Positions 15,083 to 22,031 of a stretch of 22,270 nt of DNA are shown one piece after another. The position numbers were made by a program, and so were the translations under genes. Location: assembly GCA_946886565.1 (NCBI GenBank), contig CAMPIX010000029.1, forward strand, positions 1-22,270. The letters run 5' to 3'. Origin of the DNA: an uncultured Altererythrobacter sp. (lineage in GTDB: Bacteria > Pseudomonadota > Alphaproteobacteria > Sphingomonadales > Sphingomonadaceae). Below the pieces are notes generated by a model that searched no databases, had not been told where the DNA came from, and saw nothing but the letters and a program-made list of their open reading frames with translations. Each line of letters starts with the position of its first letter. The stretch's first letter is position 1.

Positions 15083-15144
15083 CAACCTTCGGGCCTGACC
15101 CGGAGGAGGACCCGTACTATCAGATAGTGCTAAACGAGGCGGAT

Positions 15145-15366
15145 CTATCGGCTACCTGAGGCGAGCAGGTTTCTGACTCGCGTGGCTAGTATTGCGATTG
15201 GACCTAACGAATCCGGTACATTGGCGACGATCTCGCCATCGACTCTGCCAAAATGAAGTTGGCTGAGCCGCTGTCCTGCATCCTGTCGGGATGTAGCCGG
15301 TAGTTCGATATTCCACTGCGCACCGTCATGACGATAGCTCACGAGATAATTCTTGAACTTTGTCAC
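15145..15366 (-). CDS. Small conserved-looking protein, unknown function
   Basis: The protein has 73 residues: TKFKNYLVSYRHDGAQWNIE, LPATSRQDAGQRLSQLHFG, RVDGEIVANVPDSLGPIAIL, ATRVRNLLASGSR. The beta-strand start (YLVSYRHDGAQWNIELPA), the alpha helix and the VDGEIVA turn look like a real domain; I have seen similar small proteins in alphaproteobacteria but know no function. The frame stays open up to 15555, but the upstream part has no protein-like character. GTG 15366 is preferred, with AGGGGA about 6 nt upstream. It stands back to back with the DUF1508 gene with only 15 bp between the start codons, and the strong terminator lies downstream. Confidence 0.65.
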   Translation of the reverse strand: MTKFKNYLVSYRHDGAQWNIELPATSRQDAGQRLSQLHFGRVDGEIVANVPDSLGPIAILATRVRNLLASGSR

Positions 15367-15381
15367 AAGGATTCCCCTTTT

Positions 15382-15552
15382 ATGTCGTATTACAAACTCT
15401 ATAAGGACGAGGAGTACCTCTGGCGCTGGCGCTATGTCTCCTCGAACGGTCGCACGATTGCGGACTCTGGCGAAAGCTACCACAATAAGCAGGACGCCGT
15501 GAATGGCATCAACCTCGTGAAGGCGTCCTACAATTCGCCTGTAATCGAATAA
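15382..15552 (+). CDS. DUF1508 (YegP-type) small protein, single repeat
   Basis: The protein has 56 residues. It carries the DUF1508 pattern once: YYKLYKDEEYLWRWRYVSSN, GRTIADSGESYHNKQDAVNG, INLVKASYNSPVIE. Escherichia coli YegP has two such repeats in about 110 residues, so this is a one-repeat version. The function of the family is unclear. The ATG has AAGGA 10 nt upstream, within the 15-bp gap it shares with the divergent gene, and a strong terminator follows 6 nt after the stop. It is likely a self-contained single-gene unit dropped into the GTA cluster. Confidence 0.85.
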   Translation: MSYYKLYKDEEYLWRWRYVSSNGRTIADSGESYHNKQDAVNGINLVKASYNSPVIE

Positions 15553-15558
15553 CACAGC

Positions 15559-15591
15559 GAGGGCAGGTCGGCGATCGGCCTGCCCTCTTTT
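15559..15591 (+). terminator. Rho-independent terminator of the DUF1508 gene
   Basis: GAGGGCAGG (15559-15567) pairs with CCTGCCCTC (15579-15587), extended by one G-U and two G-C pairs to about 12 bp around a 5-nt loop, and is followed by TTTT on the plus strand. It has no T-run on the minus strand, so it should not efficiently stop terminase transcription. Confidence 0.85.
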
Positions 15592-15622
15592 GCCTCAGGC
15601 GACACGAGCTTCGTTGCGTTGC

Positions 15623-16981
15623 TCATATTAGACTGATCCGCGGCCGCACCCTCCGCCCCAGCAACAGCTCCGTCAGCGCCCACACTAGCGCGTCCGCCCT
15701 GTCCGGCGAACGCCCCGGGCCTTCGTAGCGCCCGCCCGCCATCAGCCCGCACATCTGGTCTTCGAGCTGCGCGAACACCGCGGCGTGGCGCACGCGTCCG
15801 CTCTCGTAGAGCGCCGCGACCGGTTCCGCGCGCGCCGCCTTGCTGCGGCTGGCGTGGACCAGTTTGACCGGCAGGTTCACGTCCGCCGCGCGCAGCACGC
15901 TCGCGACCATCGCGCCGCCCTGGTTGGCCTCGGCGACCACCCGGTCCGCTTCCCACGCGCGCGCCGCGTCGGCCACCGCGCGCGCCCAGCGTTCGGGGCT
16001 GGCGTGCTCGACCGAGGCGTCGGCCAGCACCACTGCGTTGCCGCCGATGAGCTCCGCCGCGACGACGATCCCGCAGGCATCGCCGCCCGCGCTCGCCGGC
16101 GGATCGACCCCGACGAGCACGCGCACGAACACTTCGTCCCCGGCCGCGTCACTGCGGCACCGCTCGAGCAGCGCCCGGCTCCACAGCGCGCCTTCGATTT
16201 CGGTCAGCAGTTCGCCGTGCAGTTCCTGCCGCGCAAAACTCGTCCCGCCATAGCGGCGCTCGATCGTCTCGATATAAGCGCCGGGCAGGTTCGCCTCGTT
16301 GTCCTTGGTCGTCCCCCGGGTCACCGCGGTTGCGCCGCCGGCTTCCTCGCCGAGCACCGACAGCATCAACGGCACCGCGCGCGGCGTGGTGGTGGCGAGC
16401 ACTTGCGGGCGCTCGCCCAGCCGCAGGCCGAGCGCGAGGTTGTCCCACGCGCGCACCGCCCGCTCGCTCGCCATGTCCCACTTGGCGATCTCGTCGCACC
16501 ACGCGTGGCTATGTTGCGGGCCGCGCAGGCTCTCGGGTTCGGCCGCCGAGTAGAGCGTGGCCTGCGCGCCGTTGGCCCAGACGAGCCGCCGCAGCGAGGG
16601 CTCGTAGACCGGGCAGCGGTGCGGCGGCGAGCAGGCGAGGATTCCGCTCTCCCCCTCCACCATCACCGCGCGCACTTCGGCCAGCGAAGCGCCGACCAGC
16701 GCTATCCGCGCCTCGGGCTCGCGCTTGGCGGTCTCGCGCACCCATTCGGCGCCCGCGCGGGTCTTGCCGAACCCGCGCCCGGCGCAGATCAGCCAGCCCG
16801 TCCACGCGCCCGGCGGCGGCAACTGCTCGCGCCGCGCCCACAGCTGCCAGTGGTACCTGAACTCCTTGCGTTCGAGGTCGGAAAGGTTCGCCAGTTCCGC
16901 CTGCCGCTCGGCCCCTTCGAGCGAAAGCAGTTCGGCCATCTTCGCGTCGAGGTGCGGGTCGAGCTCGGGCAAGTCATCCAT
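15623..16981 (-). CDS. GTA g2-type terminase large subunit
   Basis: The protein has 452 residues. The ATPase half shows Walker A GRGFGKT (68-74), Walker B HAWCDE (Asp163, Glu164) and the coupling motif LATTTP (195-200). The RNase H-like nuclease half shows Asp293 in VGVDPPAS, Glu351 in VVAEANQGG and Asp427/Asp430 in RSPDRADALVWAL. It cuts and pumps DNA into heads through the portal. ATG 16981 lies 8 nt inside the end of the upstream small-terminase-like gene. In canonical clusters the portal follows at once; here it is separated by about 1.6 kb carrying three other genes and a terminator. All catalytic residues are intact. Confidence 0.93.
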   Translation of the reverse strand: MDDLPELDPHLDAKMAELLSLEGAERQAELANLSDLERKEFRYHWQLWARREQLPPPGAWTGWLICAGRGFGKTRAGAEWVRETAKREPEARIALVGASLAEVRAVMVEGESGILACSPPHRCPVYEPSLRRLVWANGAQATLYSAAEPESLRGPQHSHAWCDEIAKWDMASERAVRAWDNLALGLRLGERPQVLATTTPRAVPLMLSVLGEEAGGATAVTRGTTKDNEANLPGAYIETIERRYGGTSFARQELHGELLTEIEGALWSRALLERCRSDAAGDEVFVRVLVGVDPPASAGGDACGIVVAAELIGGNAVVLADASVEHASPERWARAVADAARAWEADRVVAEANQGGAMVASVLRAADVNLPVKLVHASRSKAARAEPVAALYESGRVRHAAVFAQLEDQMCGLMAGGRYEGPGRSPDRADALVWALTELLLGRRVRPRISLI

Positions 16982-17468
16982 CGCTCGCGTCCGGCGTGGG
17001 CGCGCTTTTCGCGGCGTTCGCCCGCGCCGCGATCCGCCGCTGGCGCATCTTCTCCAGCTTGGCGTCGATCGAGGCGAGCAGCTCGTCCTCGTGCGCATAG
17101 TCGTTCCGCCCGCGCTGCATCTGTACCGCGCTGCGGTGCGCCGCGAGCAGGCGCAGCGCGGTCGCATTGTCGAACTTGCGCCGCGCCTTGCCCGCAGGCG
17201 TCGCCGCGCCCGCCAGCTCGCCTTCGCGCAGGCGGCGCAGCAGGTCGAGCTCGAGATTGTCGTACCCCTCGCACAGCGCCTCGAACCACTGGTGCGCGAA
17301 GGTGCGGTCGGTCCGCCGCAACTTGTAGGCGGTGGTCGTGTCGACCTTCGCACTGCGTGCTGCGGCGCTGACGTTCGAGGTTTCGGCAAGCTCGGCCAGG
17401 AATGCCGCGGTCCATGCCTTGCCGCGGCGCGCACGAGTGCGGCCCGGCGATGTCGTCGCCTTGCTCAT
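16974..17468 (-). CDS. GTA g1-type small terminase-like DNA-binding protein
   Basis: The protein has 164 residues. Residues ~17-55 (RGKAWTAAFLAELAETSN, VSAAARSAKVDTTTAYKLRR) form a helix-turn-helix typical of small terminases and of the first gene in GTA clusters. The following part (QWFEALCEGYDNLELDLLRR, DNATALRLLAAHRSAVQ) is helical and could oligomerise; the tail is Ala/Lys-rich. It probably recruits or loads DNA for the large terminase. The ATG lacks a strong Shine-Dalgarno (GGGAC only). The gene overlaps g2 by 8 nt and has a good sigma70-type promoter 75-105 nt upstream. Confidence 0.82.
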   Translation of the reverse strand: MSKATTSPGRTRARRGKAWTAAFLAELAETSNVSAAARSAKVDTTTAYKLRRTDRTFAHQWFEALCEGYDNLELDLLRRLREGELAGAATPAGKARRKFDNATALRLLAAHRSAVQMQRGRNDYAHEDELLASIDAKLEKMRQRRIAARANAAKSAPTPDASDG

Positions 17469-17543
17469 GGTTGCTGTCCCGTCGATTGGAAAAGGATGGG
17501 CGAGGGCGACCCGGTCTCGAATACACCATCGCGATGTTCCGCT

Positions 17544-17572
17544 TCTCTAACCAAAGAGCGTCACGATGTCAA
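17544..17572 (-). promoter_or_regulatory. Promoter of the g1-g2 packaging genes
   Basis: On the minus strand a perfect -35 TTGACA (17567-17572) is followed after 17 nt by TAGAGA (17544-17549). A start near 17537 would leave a leader of about 70 nt before the g1 ATG. It is the best sigma70-like site in the window and sits where the cluster promoter is expected. A GTA-specific regulator site may be nearby but I cannot identify one. Confidence 0.5.
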
Positions 17573-17609
17573 TAGCAAAGTGCCAAATAGGTGATTTATG
17601 TGCGTGTGC

Positions 17610-17649
17610 TTGTTGGCCTCACGCGCCGGCGGCCGCATCCGCGGCCTTG
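17610..17649 (+). repeat. Partial copy of the large palindromic element
   Basis: The left end is shared with copies 1-3 (TTGTTGGCCTCACGCGCCGG), followed by a hairpin with GGCCGC arms and the conserved ATCC loop (17631-17646). The remaining ~200 bp of the element are not present; only a short CGGCGCTTGCGCGC stretch downstream is reminiscent. It lies between the g1 promoter and the DedA gene. Confidence 0.7.
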
Positions 17650-17722
17650 CCAGGGTTTATGCGGAGAACAACCTCACCCTCGGCGCTTGCGCGCCCCCCC
17701 CGTGCTCGCATAGGGGCCGCCG

Positions 17723-18364
17723 ATGCTGCGCAAACTCTACGACTGGACGATGGAAAAGGCCTCGCACCCCCATGCCGAAGGGTGGCTGGCGCTGATCTCC
17801 TTCGTCGAGGCGAGTTTCTTCCCGATCCCGCCACATCCGTTGCTTGGCCTGATGTGCCTGGCCGAGCCCAGGAAGGCGATTCGCTTCGCGCTCGTCTGCA
17901 CCGTGGCCTCGGTCCTCGGCGGCCTCTTCGGTTATGCAATCGGGTATTTCCTCTACGACACCGTCGGCGCGGCGATCCTCGGCGCGATCGGGCTGGCGGA
18001 GGAATTCCCGGTCGCCGCCTGCCACTTGCGCGAGCGCGACTGGGAGGTGATCTTCCTCGCCGGCAGCACGCCGGTGCCGTTCAAGCTGCTGACGATCACC
18101 GCCGGCTTCATCGAGATGGCGCTGGTGCCCTTCATCCTCGCCAGCATCGCGGGCCGCGCGCTGATCTTCATGACCGTGGGAATCCTGTTCCGCATGTTCG
18201 GCGCCCCGATCAAGCGCGTGATCGACGAATATCTGATCACCGTCACCACCGTCTTCGCGGTGCTGGTGGTCGGGGGCTTCCTCGCCCTCTCGTGGCTGTC
18301 GGACGGCGACGAGGCGACGCAGGACAAGTGCCAGGCCGCCGCCATCGCCGCGCAGGAAATCTAG
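17723..18364 (+). CDS. DedA/YqaA-family membrane protein (VTT domain)
   Basis: The protein has 213 residues and several membrane segments (about 21-45, 55-80, 108-145 and 172-192). The YqaA-type signatures are PIPPHPLLGLMCLAEP (34-49) and GSTPVPFKLLTITAGFIE (114-131). DedA proteins act in the inner membrane and are linked to lipid-carrier flipping and membrane homeostasis; the substrate here is unknown. The ATG has AGGGG about 7 nt upstream. It is transcribed away from the GTA packaging genes, and its stop overlaps that of the OsmC gene tail to tail in the palindrome CTAG, leaving no room for an intergenic terminator. Confidence 0.88.
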   Translation: MLRKLYDWTMEKASHPHAEGWLALISFVEASFFPIPPHPLLGLMCLAEPRKAIRFALVCTVASVLGGLFGYAIGYFLYDTVGAAILGAIGLAEEFPVAACHLRERDWEVIFLAGSTPVPFKLLTITAGFIEMALVPFILASIAGRALIFMTVGILFRMFGAPIKRVIDEYLITVTTVFAVLVVGGFLALSWLSDGDEATQDKCQAAAIAAQEI

Positions 18365-18792
18365 CCCTCGAATTTCGTCTCGAGGCTGATCTCGGCCTTG
18401 AGCAGCTTGGATATCGGGCAGTTGGCCTTGGCCTCGGCCGCCAGCTTCTCGAAGTCCTCGCGCGAAATGCCGTCGACCTTGCCGTTGAGCGTCAGGTCGG
18501 AACGCGTGACGGTGAAGCCGTCTCCATCCTTCTCGAGGCTCACCTTGGCCTGGGTCTCGAGCGTCCCGTCCTCGTGCCCCGCTTTCGCCAGTGCGAAGCT
18601 CAGCGCCATCGTGAAGCAGCTTGCATGCGCGGCCGCGATCAGTTCCTCGGGATTGGTGCCCGGCTTGTCCTCGAACCGCGTCTGGAAGCCGTAGGGCTGG
18701 TCGCTCAGCGCCCCCGACCCGGTCGAGACGTGTCCCTTGCCGTCCTTGCCCAGCCCTTCGTAACGCGCGCTGCCGGTCTTGGTGATTGCCAT
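18361..18792 (-). CDS. OsmC/Ohr-family peroxide-reducing protein
   Basis: The protein has 143 residues. The catalytic cysteine pair of the OsmC fold is visible: Cys59 in AAAHASCFTMALSFALA and Cys125 in AKANCPISKL, with Arg39 in FQTRFED as the usual third residue. NPEELIAAAHASCF is the OsmC-type signature. It reduces organic or lipid hydroperoxides in the cytoplasm. The ATG has AGGAG 8 nt upstream. It starts 50 nt after the end of the SDR gene on the same strand and may be read with it. Confidence 0.93.
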   Translation of the reverse strand: MAITKTGSARYEGLGKDGKGHVSTGSGALSDQPYGFQTRFEDKPGTNPEELIAAAHASCFTMALSFALAKAGHEDGTLETQAKVSLEKDGDGFTVTRSDLTLNGKVDGISREDFEKLAAEAKANCPISKLLKAEISLETKFEG

Positions 18793-18842
18793 CGTGTCGT
18801 CTCCTTCACCGGTGAGACGGGCGGGGCGGGCAGACGTTCCGT

Positions 18843-19604
18843 TCAGTCGCGCGCTGCCACCGGCACGGTGTAGTTCAGGCCCATGCGGCCACCGTCGGGG
18901 TAGATCGTCTGTCCGGTGAGGTAGCTCGCTTCGTCGCTGGCGAGGAACACCGCGACCGCGGCGATCTCCTCCGGCTCACCCGCGCGGCCCAACGGCGTGC
19001 GCGCCAGGATGCGGTCGCGCGCGCCGGGATCCTCGGTCATGATCCCGGCGAGCATCTCGGTCGCGATCGAGCCCGGCCCGATCGCGTTGACGCGGATGCC
19101 GCGCGGCGCGAGCGCCAGCGCGGTGACGTTGGTCAGCTGTTTCATCGCGCCTTTCGACACGACGTAGGGGATCTGGTTGGGGATCGCGAGCACCGCGTTG
19201 ACCGAACTCATGTTCACCACCGCGCCGCCTTCCCCCATCAGCCGCGCGGCGGCCTGCGTGCCCCACAGCGCGGACTTGAGGTTCGTGGCGAACACCCGGT
19301 CGAAATCGTCCTCGGTCAACTCGTCGAGGCTCGCGGCGTGGGTCACCCCGGCGTTGTTTACCAGCACGTCGAGCCCGCCCCACAGCGCCCCGGCGCGCGC
19401 GACGATCGCCTCGACCTCGGGCTTGCGCGACACGTCGGCGACGATCGCCTCCTGCCCCAGCTCGCGCGCGACGGCCTCGACAGCAGGGTCGATGTCGGCG
19501 AGCAGCAGCACCGCCCCCTCGGCCGCGAACCGCTCGGCGATCGCCTTGCCGATCCCCTTCGCCGCCCCGGTCACGATCGCGCGCCTGCCTTCGAGCCTTG
19601 CCAT
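18843..19604 (-). CDS. Classical short-chain dehydrogenase/reductase (SDR)
   Basis: The protein has 253 residues. The Rossmann NAD(P) motif TGAAKGIG (12-19), NNAG (83-86), Asn108 and the active-site Ser134, Tyr147 and Lys151 (PYVVSK) are all present. Asp36/Asp38 in LLLADIDP after the second strand favours NAD over NADP. The C-terminal YLTGQTIYPDGG is typical of the FabG-like group. The substrate is unknown. ATG 19604 was chosen because AAAGGA lies 8 nt upstream; ATG 19613 overlaps the upstream stop as ATGA and would add three residues. It follows the nucleotidyltransferase-fold gene by only a few nt and is probably cotranscribed with it. Confidence 0.92.
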   Translation of the reverse strand: MARLEGRRAIVTGAAKGIGKAIAERFAAEGAVLLLADIDPAVEAVARELGQEAIVADVSRKPEVEAIVARAGALWGGLDVLVNNAGVTHAASLDELTEDDFDRVFATNLKSALWGTQAAARLMGEGGAVVNMSSVNAVLAIPNQIPYVVSKGAMKQLTNVTALALAPRGIRVNAIGPGSIATEMLAGIMTEDPGARDRILARTPLGRAGEPEEIAAVAVFLASDEASYLTGQTIYPDGGRMGLNYTVPVAARD

Positions 19605-19609
19605 GCGGG

Positions 19610-20602
19610 TCATCCTTTCTCGCCTGGCCGGGCATCGCGCCATTCGCGCCAGTAGGGCTTCAACTCGTCCGGAATCGAGTCCACGAAAGCCGCGTCGAGC
19701 GGATAGTGTGGCATCGCCTCTTCCACCGCGTCGAGCACGGCGTCGCCTTGCGCGCGATCCTTCCGCCGCTTGAGCGGGTTGCGGCTATCCTGGTTCGCGA
19801 GCCACAACTTGTGAAGCGCGAACCATCTGGGATCGGGCACGACGAGCCGGGCGGCACTCCAGTCGCGACACGGAATCACTTGATCGACCGGGCGACCAAG
19901 CAAGAGCCATTCCTGCGATTCGAGCGGGAGTGGGCGGGGCTTGTCATGAGGGCCGAGGGTCGGGGCACGCGAGGGGGCAATCAGCAAATCGACTTCGTAG
20001 GCGTCGGCATTGCGCGCCTGGAATTCACGTTCGGTGTTGGTGAAGGTGGGATCGACCGCTTTGAGCGCGTTCCAGAGAGCTGCGTCCTCGCCTTGCTCTT
20101 CCGCCACCCACGCGAGGTCGAAGTCTTCGGTTTCGTCGGGCGCTTCGGCGATCGCGCCTGCGGCTTCCAGGGCGTAGGCCGGAATGCAATTGGTCCCCAC
20201 CACCAGCAGGGTGCCATCGAGCAGGCGGCGGCGGTCGAGTTCACGCAGGATCTCGCCGGCGGCGCTCGACAGCAGGGGCAGGCGCAACGGCCGCGCCACC
20301 CGCCCGATCTCCTCGATCCGCGCATTCGCCCGTGCCGCGCGATCCTGCCAATTCTCCTTCGCAGCACGGTAGTCGGCCCACCGTCGTTCAAGCTCGGGAG
20401 ACATGCGCCCGAGGCTCTTGCCGTTGTTGCGCCGGTCGATCACCTCGTAGAGATATTCGTTCTCACCGACACGCTTGCGGACGAGATTGTAGGGCAGCCG
20501 GGCGAGTTCACGCTGCGCTTCGATGACCGTTTCGTAGCGCGGCCGCAGATTGATCAGCGTCCGCATCTGCTCGTCGGTGAAGGGGCTTACCCGGCTCGCC
20601 AC
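19610..20602 (-). CDS. GSU2403-type nucleotidyltransferase-fold protein
   Basis: The protein has 330 residues. N-terminal LRPRYETVIEAQRELARLP and DRRNNGKSLGRMSPELE match the GSU2403 family. The nucleotidyltransferase core has Gly136-Thr137 in LLVVGTNCIPAYALEAAG, Asp160 and Asp162 in ETEDFDLAW and Asp205 in AYEVDLLIAP, the layout of an active polymerase-beta-like site. It could transfer a nucleotide to an unknown partner; some relatives of the fold are toxins, but there is no direct sign of that here. The start is probably GTG 20602, without a Shine-Dalgarno. A candidate promoter overlaps a perfect 17-bp inverted repeat just upstream, which would give a nearly leaderless mRNA. The SDR gene follows at once. 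Confidence 0.8.
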   Translation of the reverse strand: MASRVSPFTDEQMRTLINLRPRYETVIEAQRELARLPYNLVRKRVGENEYLYEVIDRRNNGKSLGRMSPELERRWADYRAAKENWQDRAARANARIEEIGRVARPLRLPLLSSAAGEILRELDRRRLLDGTLLVVGTNCIPAYALEAAGAIAEAPDETEDFDLAWVAEEQGEDAALWNALKAVDPTFTNTEREFQARNADAYEVDLLIAPSRAPTLGPHDKPRPLPLESQEWLLLGRPVDQVIPCRDWSAARLVVPDPRWFALHKLWLANQDSRNPLKRRKDRAQGDAVLDAVEEAMPHYPLDAAFVDSIPDELKPYWREWRDARPGEKG

Positions 20603-20606
20603 CCGT

Positions 20607-20655
20607 GTAATTTATCCTGCATTTTCGTAAAAAGCAATAATGCAGGATAAATTAC
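20607..20655 (-). promoter_or_regulatory. Perfect 17-bp inverted repeat overlapping a promoter (operator candidate)
   Basis: The arms at 20607-20623 and 20639-20655 are exact reverse complements (GTAATTTATCCTGCATT) separated by 15 nt. On the minus strand TTGCTT (20632-20637) and TAAATT (20609-20614) are 17 nt apart, so the -10 element lies in one arm and the -35 in the loop. Transcription would begin at or next to the GTG of the downstream gene. The layout fits a site for a dimeric repressor. As RNA it could form a hairpin at the end of spt transcripts, but it has no T-run. Confidence 0.55.
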
Positions 20656-20669
20656 TGTATTTCAGTGAT

Positions 20670-21920
20670 TTATATAATCCCCACAGCCTTCCCCGCGCGC
20701 TCGAACATCCCCAAAATCGTCTCGACCTCTTCCTCCGAATGCTCGGCGCAGAGCGAGCAGCGCAGCAGGGTCATGTTTGCCGGGGTCGCGGGCGGGCGGG
20801 CGAGGTTGACGTAGAGGCCTTCCTTCAGGAGCGCCTCCCACATCGCGGCACCTTTCTCGAGGTCGGGCATGATCACCGCGACGATCGCGCTCTGCGGCTC
20901 CTCGGTGCCGAGCTCGAAGCCCAGATCCTTCAGTCCGCCGTGCAGGCGCTTCGAATTCTCCCACAGGTGCGCGCGCTTGTTGCTGCCGTGCATCAGCTTG
21001 CGGATCGAGGTCGCGGCGGTTGCGACCACGCTCGGCGGCAGGCTCGCGGTGAAGACGTAGGGGCGGCACACCAGCCGCAGGATCTCGAACTTGGGATGGT
21101 TCGAGACGCAGAATCCGCCCACCGTGCCGACGCTCTTGGAAAACGTGCCGATGATGAAATCGACGTCGTCGATCACGCCGGCCGCTTCGCACACCCCGCG
21201 GCCGTGCTCGCCGATGAAGCCCATCGAGTGCGCCTCGTCGACCAGCACCATCGCGCCGTGCTTCTTGGCGACCGCGACCATTTCCTTCAGCGGCGCGATG
21301 TCGCCGAGCATCGAATAGACGCCCTCGAGCACCACCAGCTTGCCCGCGCCTTCGGGAATGCGGCCGAGCCGCTTGTCCATCGCCTCGATGTCGTTGTGCT
21401 TGAACGGCACCACTTCGGCCTTGCCCATCGCGCAGCCGTCCCAGATGCTGGCGTGGCTGTCGATGTCGAGCACGATGTAGTCGCCCTTGCCGGCGATCGT
21501 GCTGATGATGCCGAGGTTCGCCTGATAGCCGGTCGAGAACACCATGGCGTGATCCATGGCGTAGAACTCTTTCAGCGCGTCCTCGCACTCCTTGTGGCCC
21601 TGGTAGGTGCCGTTGAGCACGCGGCTGCCGGTGGTGCCCGATCCGAAATCGTCGAGCGCCTGCTTGCCCGCCTCGACCACGTCGGGGTCGAAGGTCATGC
21701 CCATGTAGTTGTAGGTGCCGAGCAGGATCGTGTCGCGCCCGTTGCAGATCGCGCGGGTCGGGGAGAGGACCTTCTCCATCACCAGGTTGAACGGATCCTC
21801 CTGCCCGCTCGCCAGCAGGCCTTCGCGCATCGCGATGAACTCGTCGAACTTGCTGAACAGGTCGCGCGATTCGCCGTCCAGGGGCTCGGGCTTATCCGGC
21901 TGGTTGATACCTTCACTCAT
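20670..21920 (-). CDS. spt: Serine palmitoyltransferase
   Basis: The protein has 416 residues. It is an alpha-oxoamine synthase with PLP lysine Lys262 in GTFSKSVGTVGGF, His156 in DIDSHASIWDGC stacking on the cofactor, Asp228 and His231 in VLVDEAHSMGF, and Arg375 in VNLARPPATP. These correspond, with a constant offset of three, to Lys265, His159, Asp231, His234 and Arg378 that I recall for the Sphingomonas paucimobilis enzyme. It condenses L-serine with palmitoyl thioester to 3-ketodihydrosphingosine as a cytoplasmic homodimer, the first step to glycosphingolipids. The acyl-carrier-protein gene lies directly upstream, which rules in Spt over aminolevulinate synthase. ATG 21920 has only a weak GGGA site. 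A REP-like repeat lies before it. Confidence 0.93.
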   Translation of the reverse strand: MSEGINQPDKPEPLDGESRDLFSKFDEFIAMREGLLASGQEDPFNLVMEKVLSPTRAICNGRDTILLGTYNYMGMTFDPDVVEAGKQALDDFGSGTTGSRVLNGTYQGHKECEDALKEFYAMDHAMVFSTGYQANLGIISTIAGKGDYIVLDIDSHASIWDGCAMGKAEVVPFKHNDIEAMDKRLGRIPEGAGKLVVLEGVYSMLGDIAPLKEMVAVAKKHGAMVLVDEAHSMGFIGEHGRGVCEAAGVIDDVDFIIGTFSKSVGTVGGFCVSNHPKFEILRLVCRPYVFTASLPPSVVATAATSIRKLMHGSNKRAHLWENSKRLHGGLKDLGFELGTEEPQSAIVAVIMPDLEKGAAMWEALLKEGLYVNLARPPATPANMTLLRCSLCAEHSEEEVETILGMFERAGKAVGII

Positions 21921-21929
21921 ATTACAATC

Positions 21930-22020
21930 CCGTTCGTGCTGAGCTTGTCGAAGCACCGTTCTTCGCTTCCGGCGTAGCACTCGAAAAAAAGCGGCCCTTC
22001 GACAAGCTCAGGGCGAACGG
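21930..22020. repeat. REP-like inverted repeat between acpR and spt
   Basis: Near-perfect 28-nt arms (CCGTTCGTGCTGAGCTTGTC at 21930 and GACAAGCTCAGGGCGAACGG ending at 22020) flank a 35-nt spacer. This is a repeat type seen between genes in many proteobacteria. It fills the 111-bp gap between the two sphingolipid genes and could partly end or stabilise the shared transcript. Confidence 0.9.
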
Positions 22021-22031
22021 ATTTGGGTGTC

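Larger units (their letters stand above)
14587..15144. other. AT-richer gap without a convincing gene
   Basis: About 560 bp, visibly richer in A+T than the GTA genes. It holds a GCCGG/CCGGC palindrome just after the hydrolase, short inverted repeats such as CGATCGCTTGAATCGAT (about 14778-14803 region), and the minus-strand hairpin and candidate sRNA listed separately. A 78-codon minus-strand ORF (14676-14912) has no recognisable features. The composition shift fits DNA acquired from elsewhere. Confidence 0.5.

Noticed and set aside
15003..15144. tRNA, tmRNA or other known structured RNA upstream of the terminator
   Set aside because: No cloverleaf, CCA end or tag-peptide frame is visible; only a long-range 9-bp ACCTTCGGG pairing and short hairpins.
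15367..15555. N-terminal extension of the 73-residue protein up to 15555
   Set aside because: It would lie wholly antisense to the DUF1508 gene; the extra residues look random and the good Shine-Dalgarno is just before GTG 15366.
923..17468. Complete active prophage
   Set aside because: No integrase, replication, lysis or repressor gene and no att-like direct repeats; gene order and the short tape measure match an RcGTA-type agent.
20670..21920. 5-aminolevulinate synthase or 2-amino-3-ketobutyrate ligase
   Set aside because: Residues around the PLP lysine and the acpR neighbour match serine palmitoyltransferase better.
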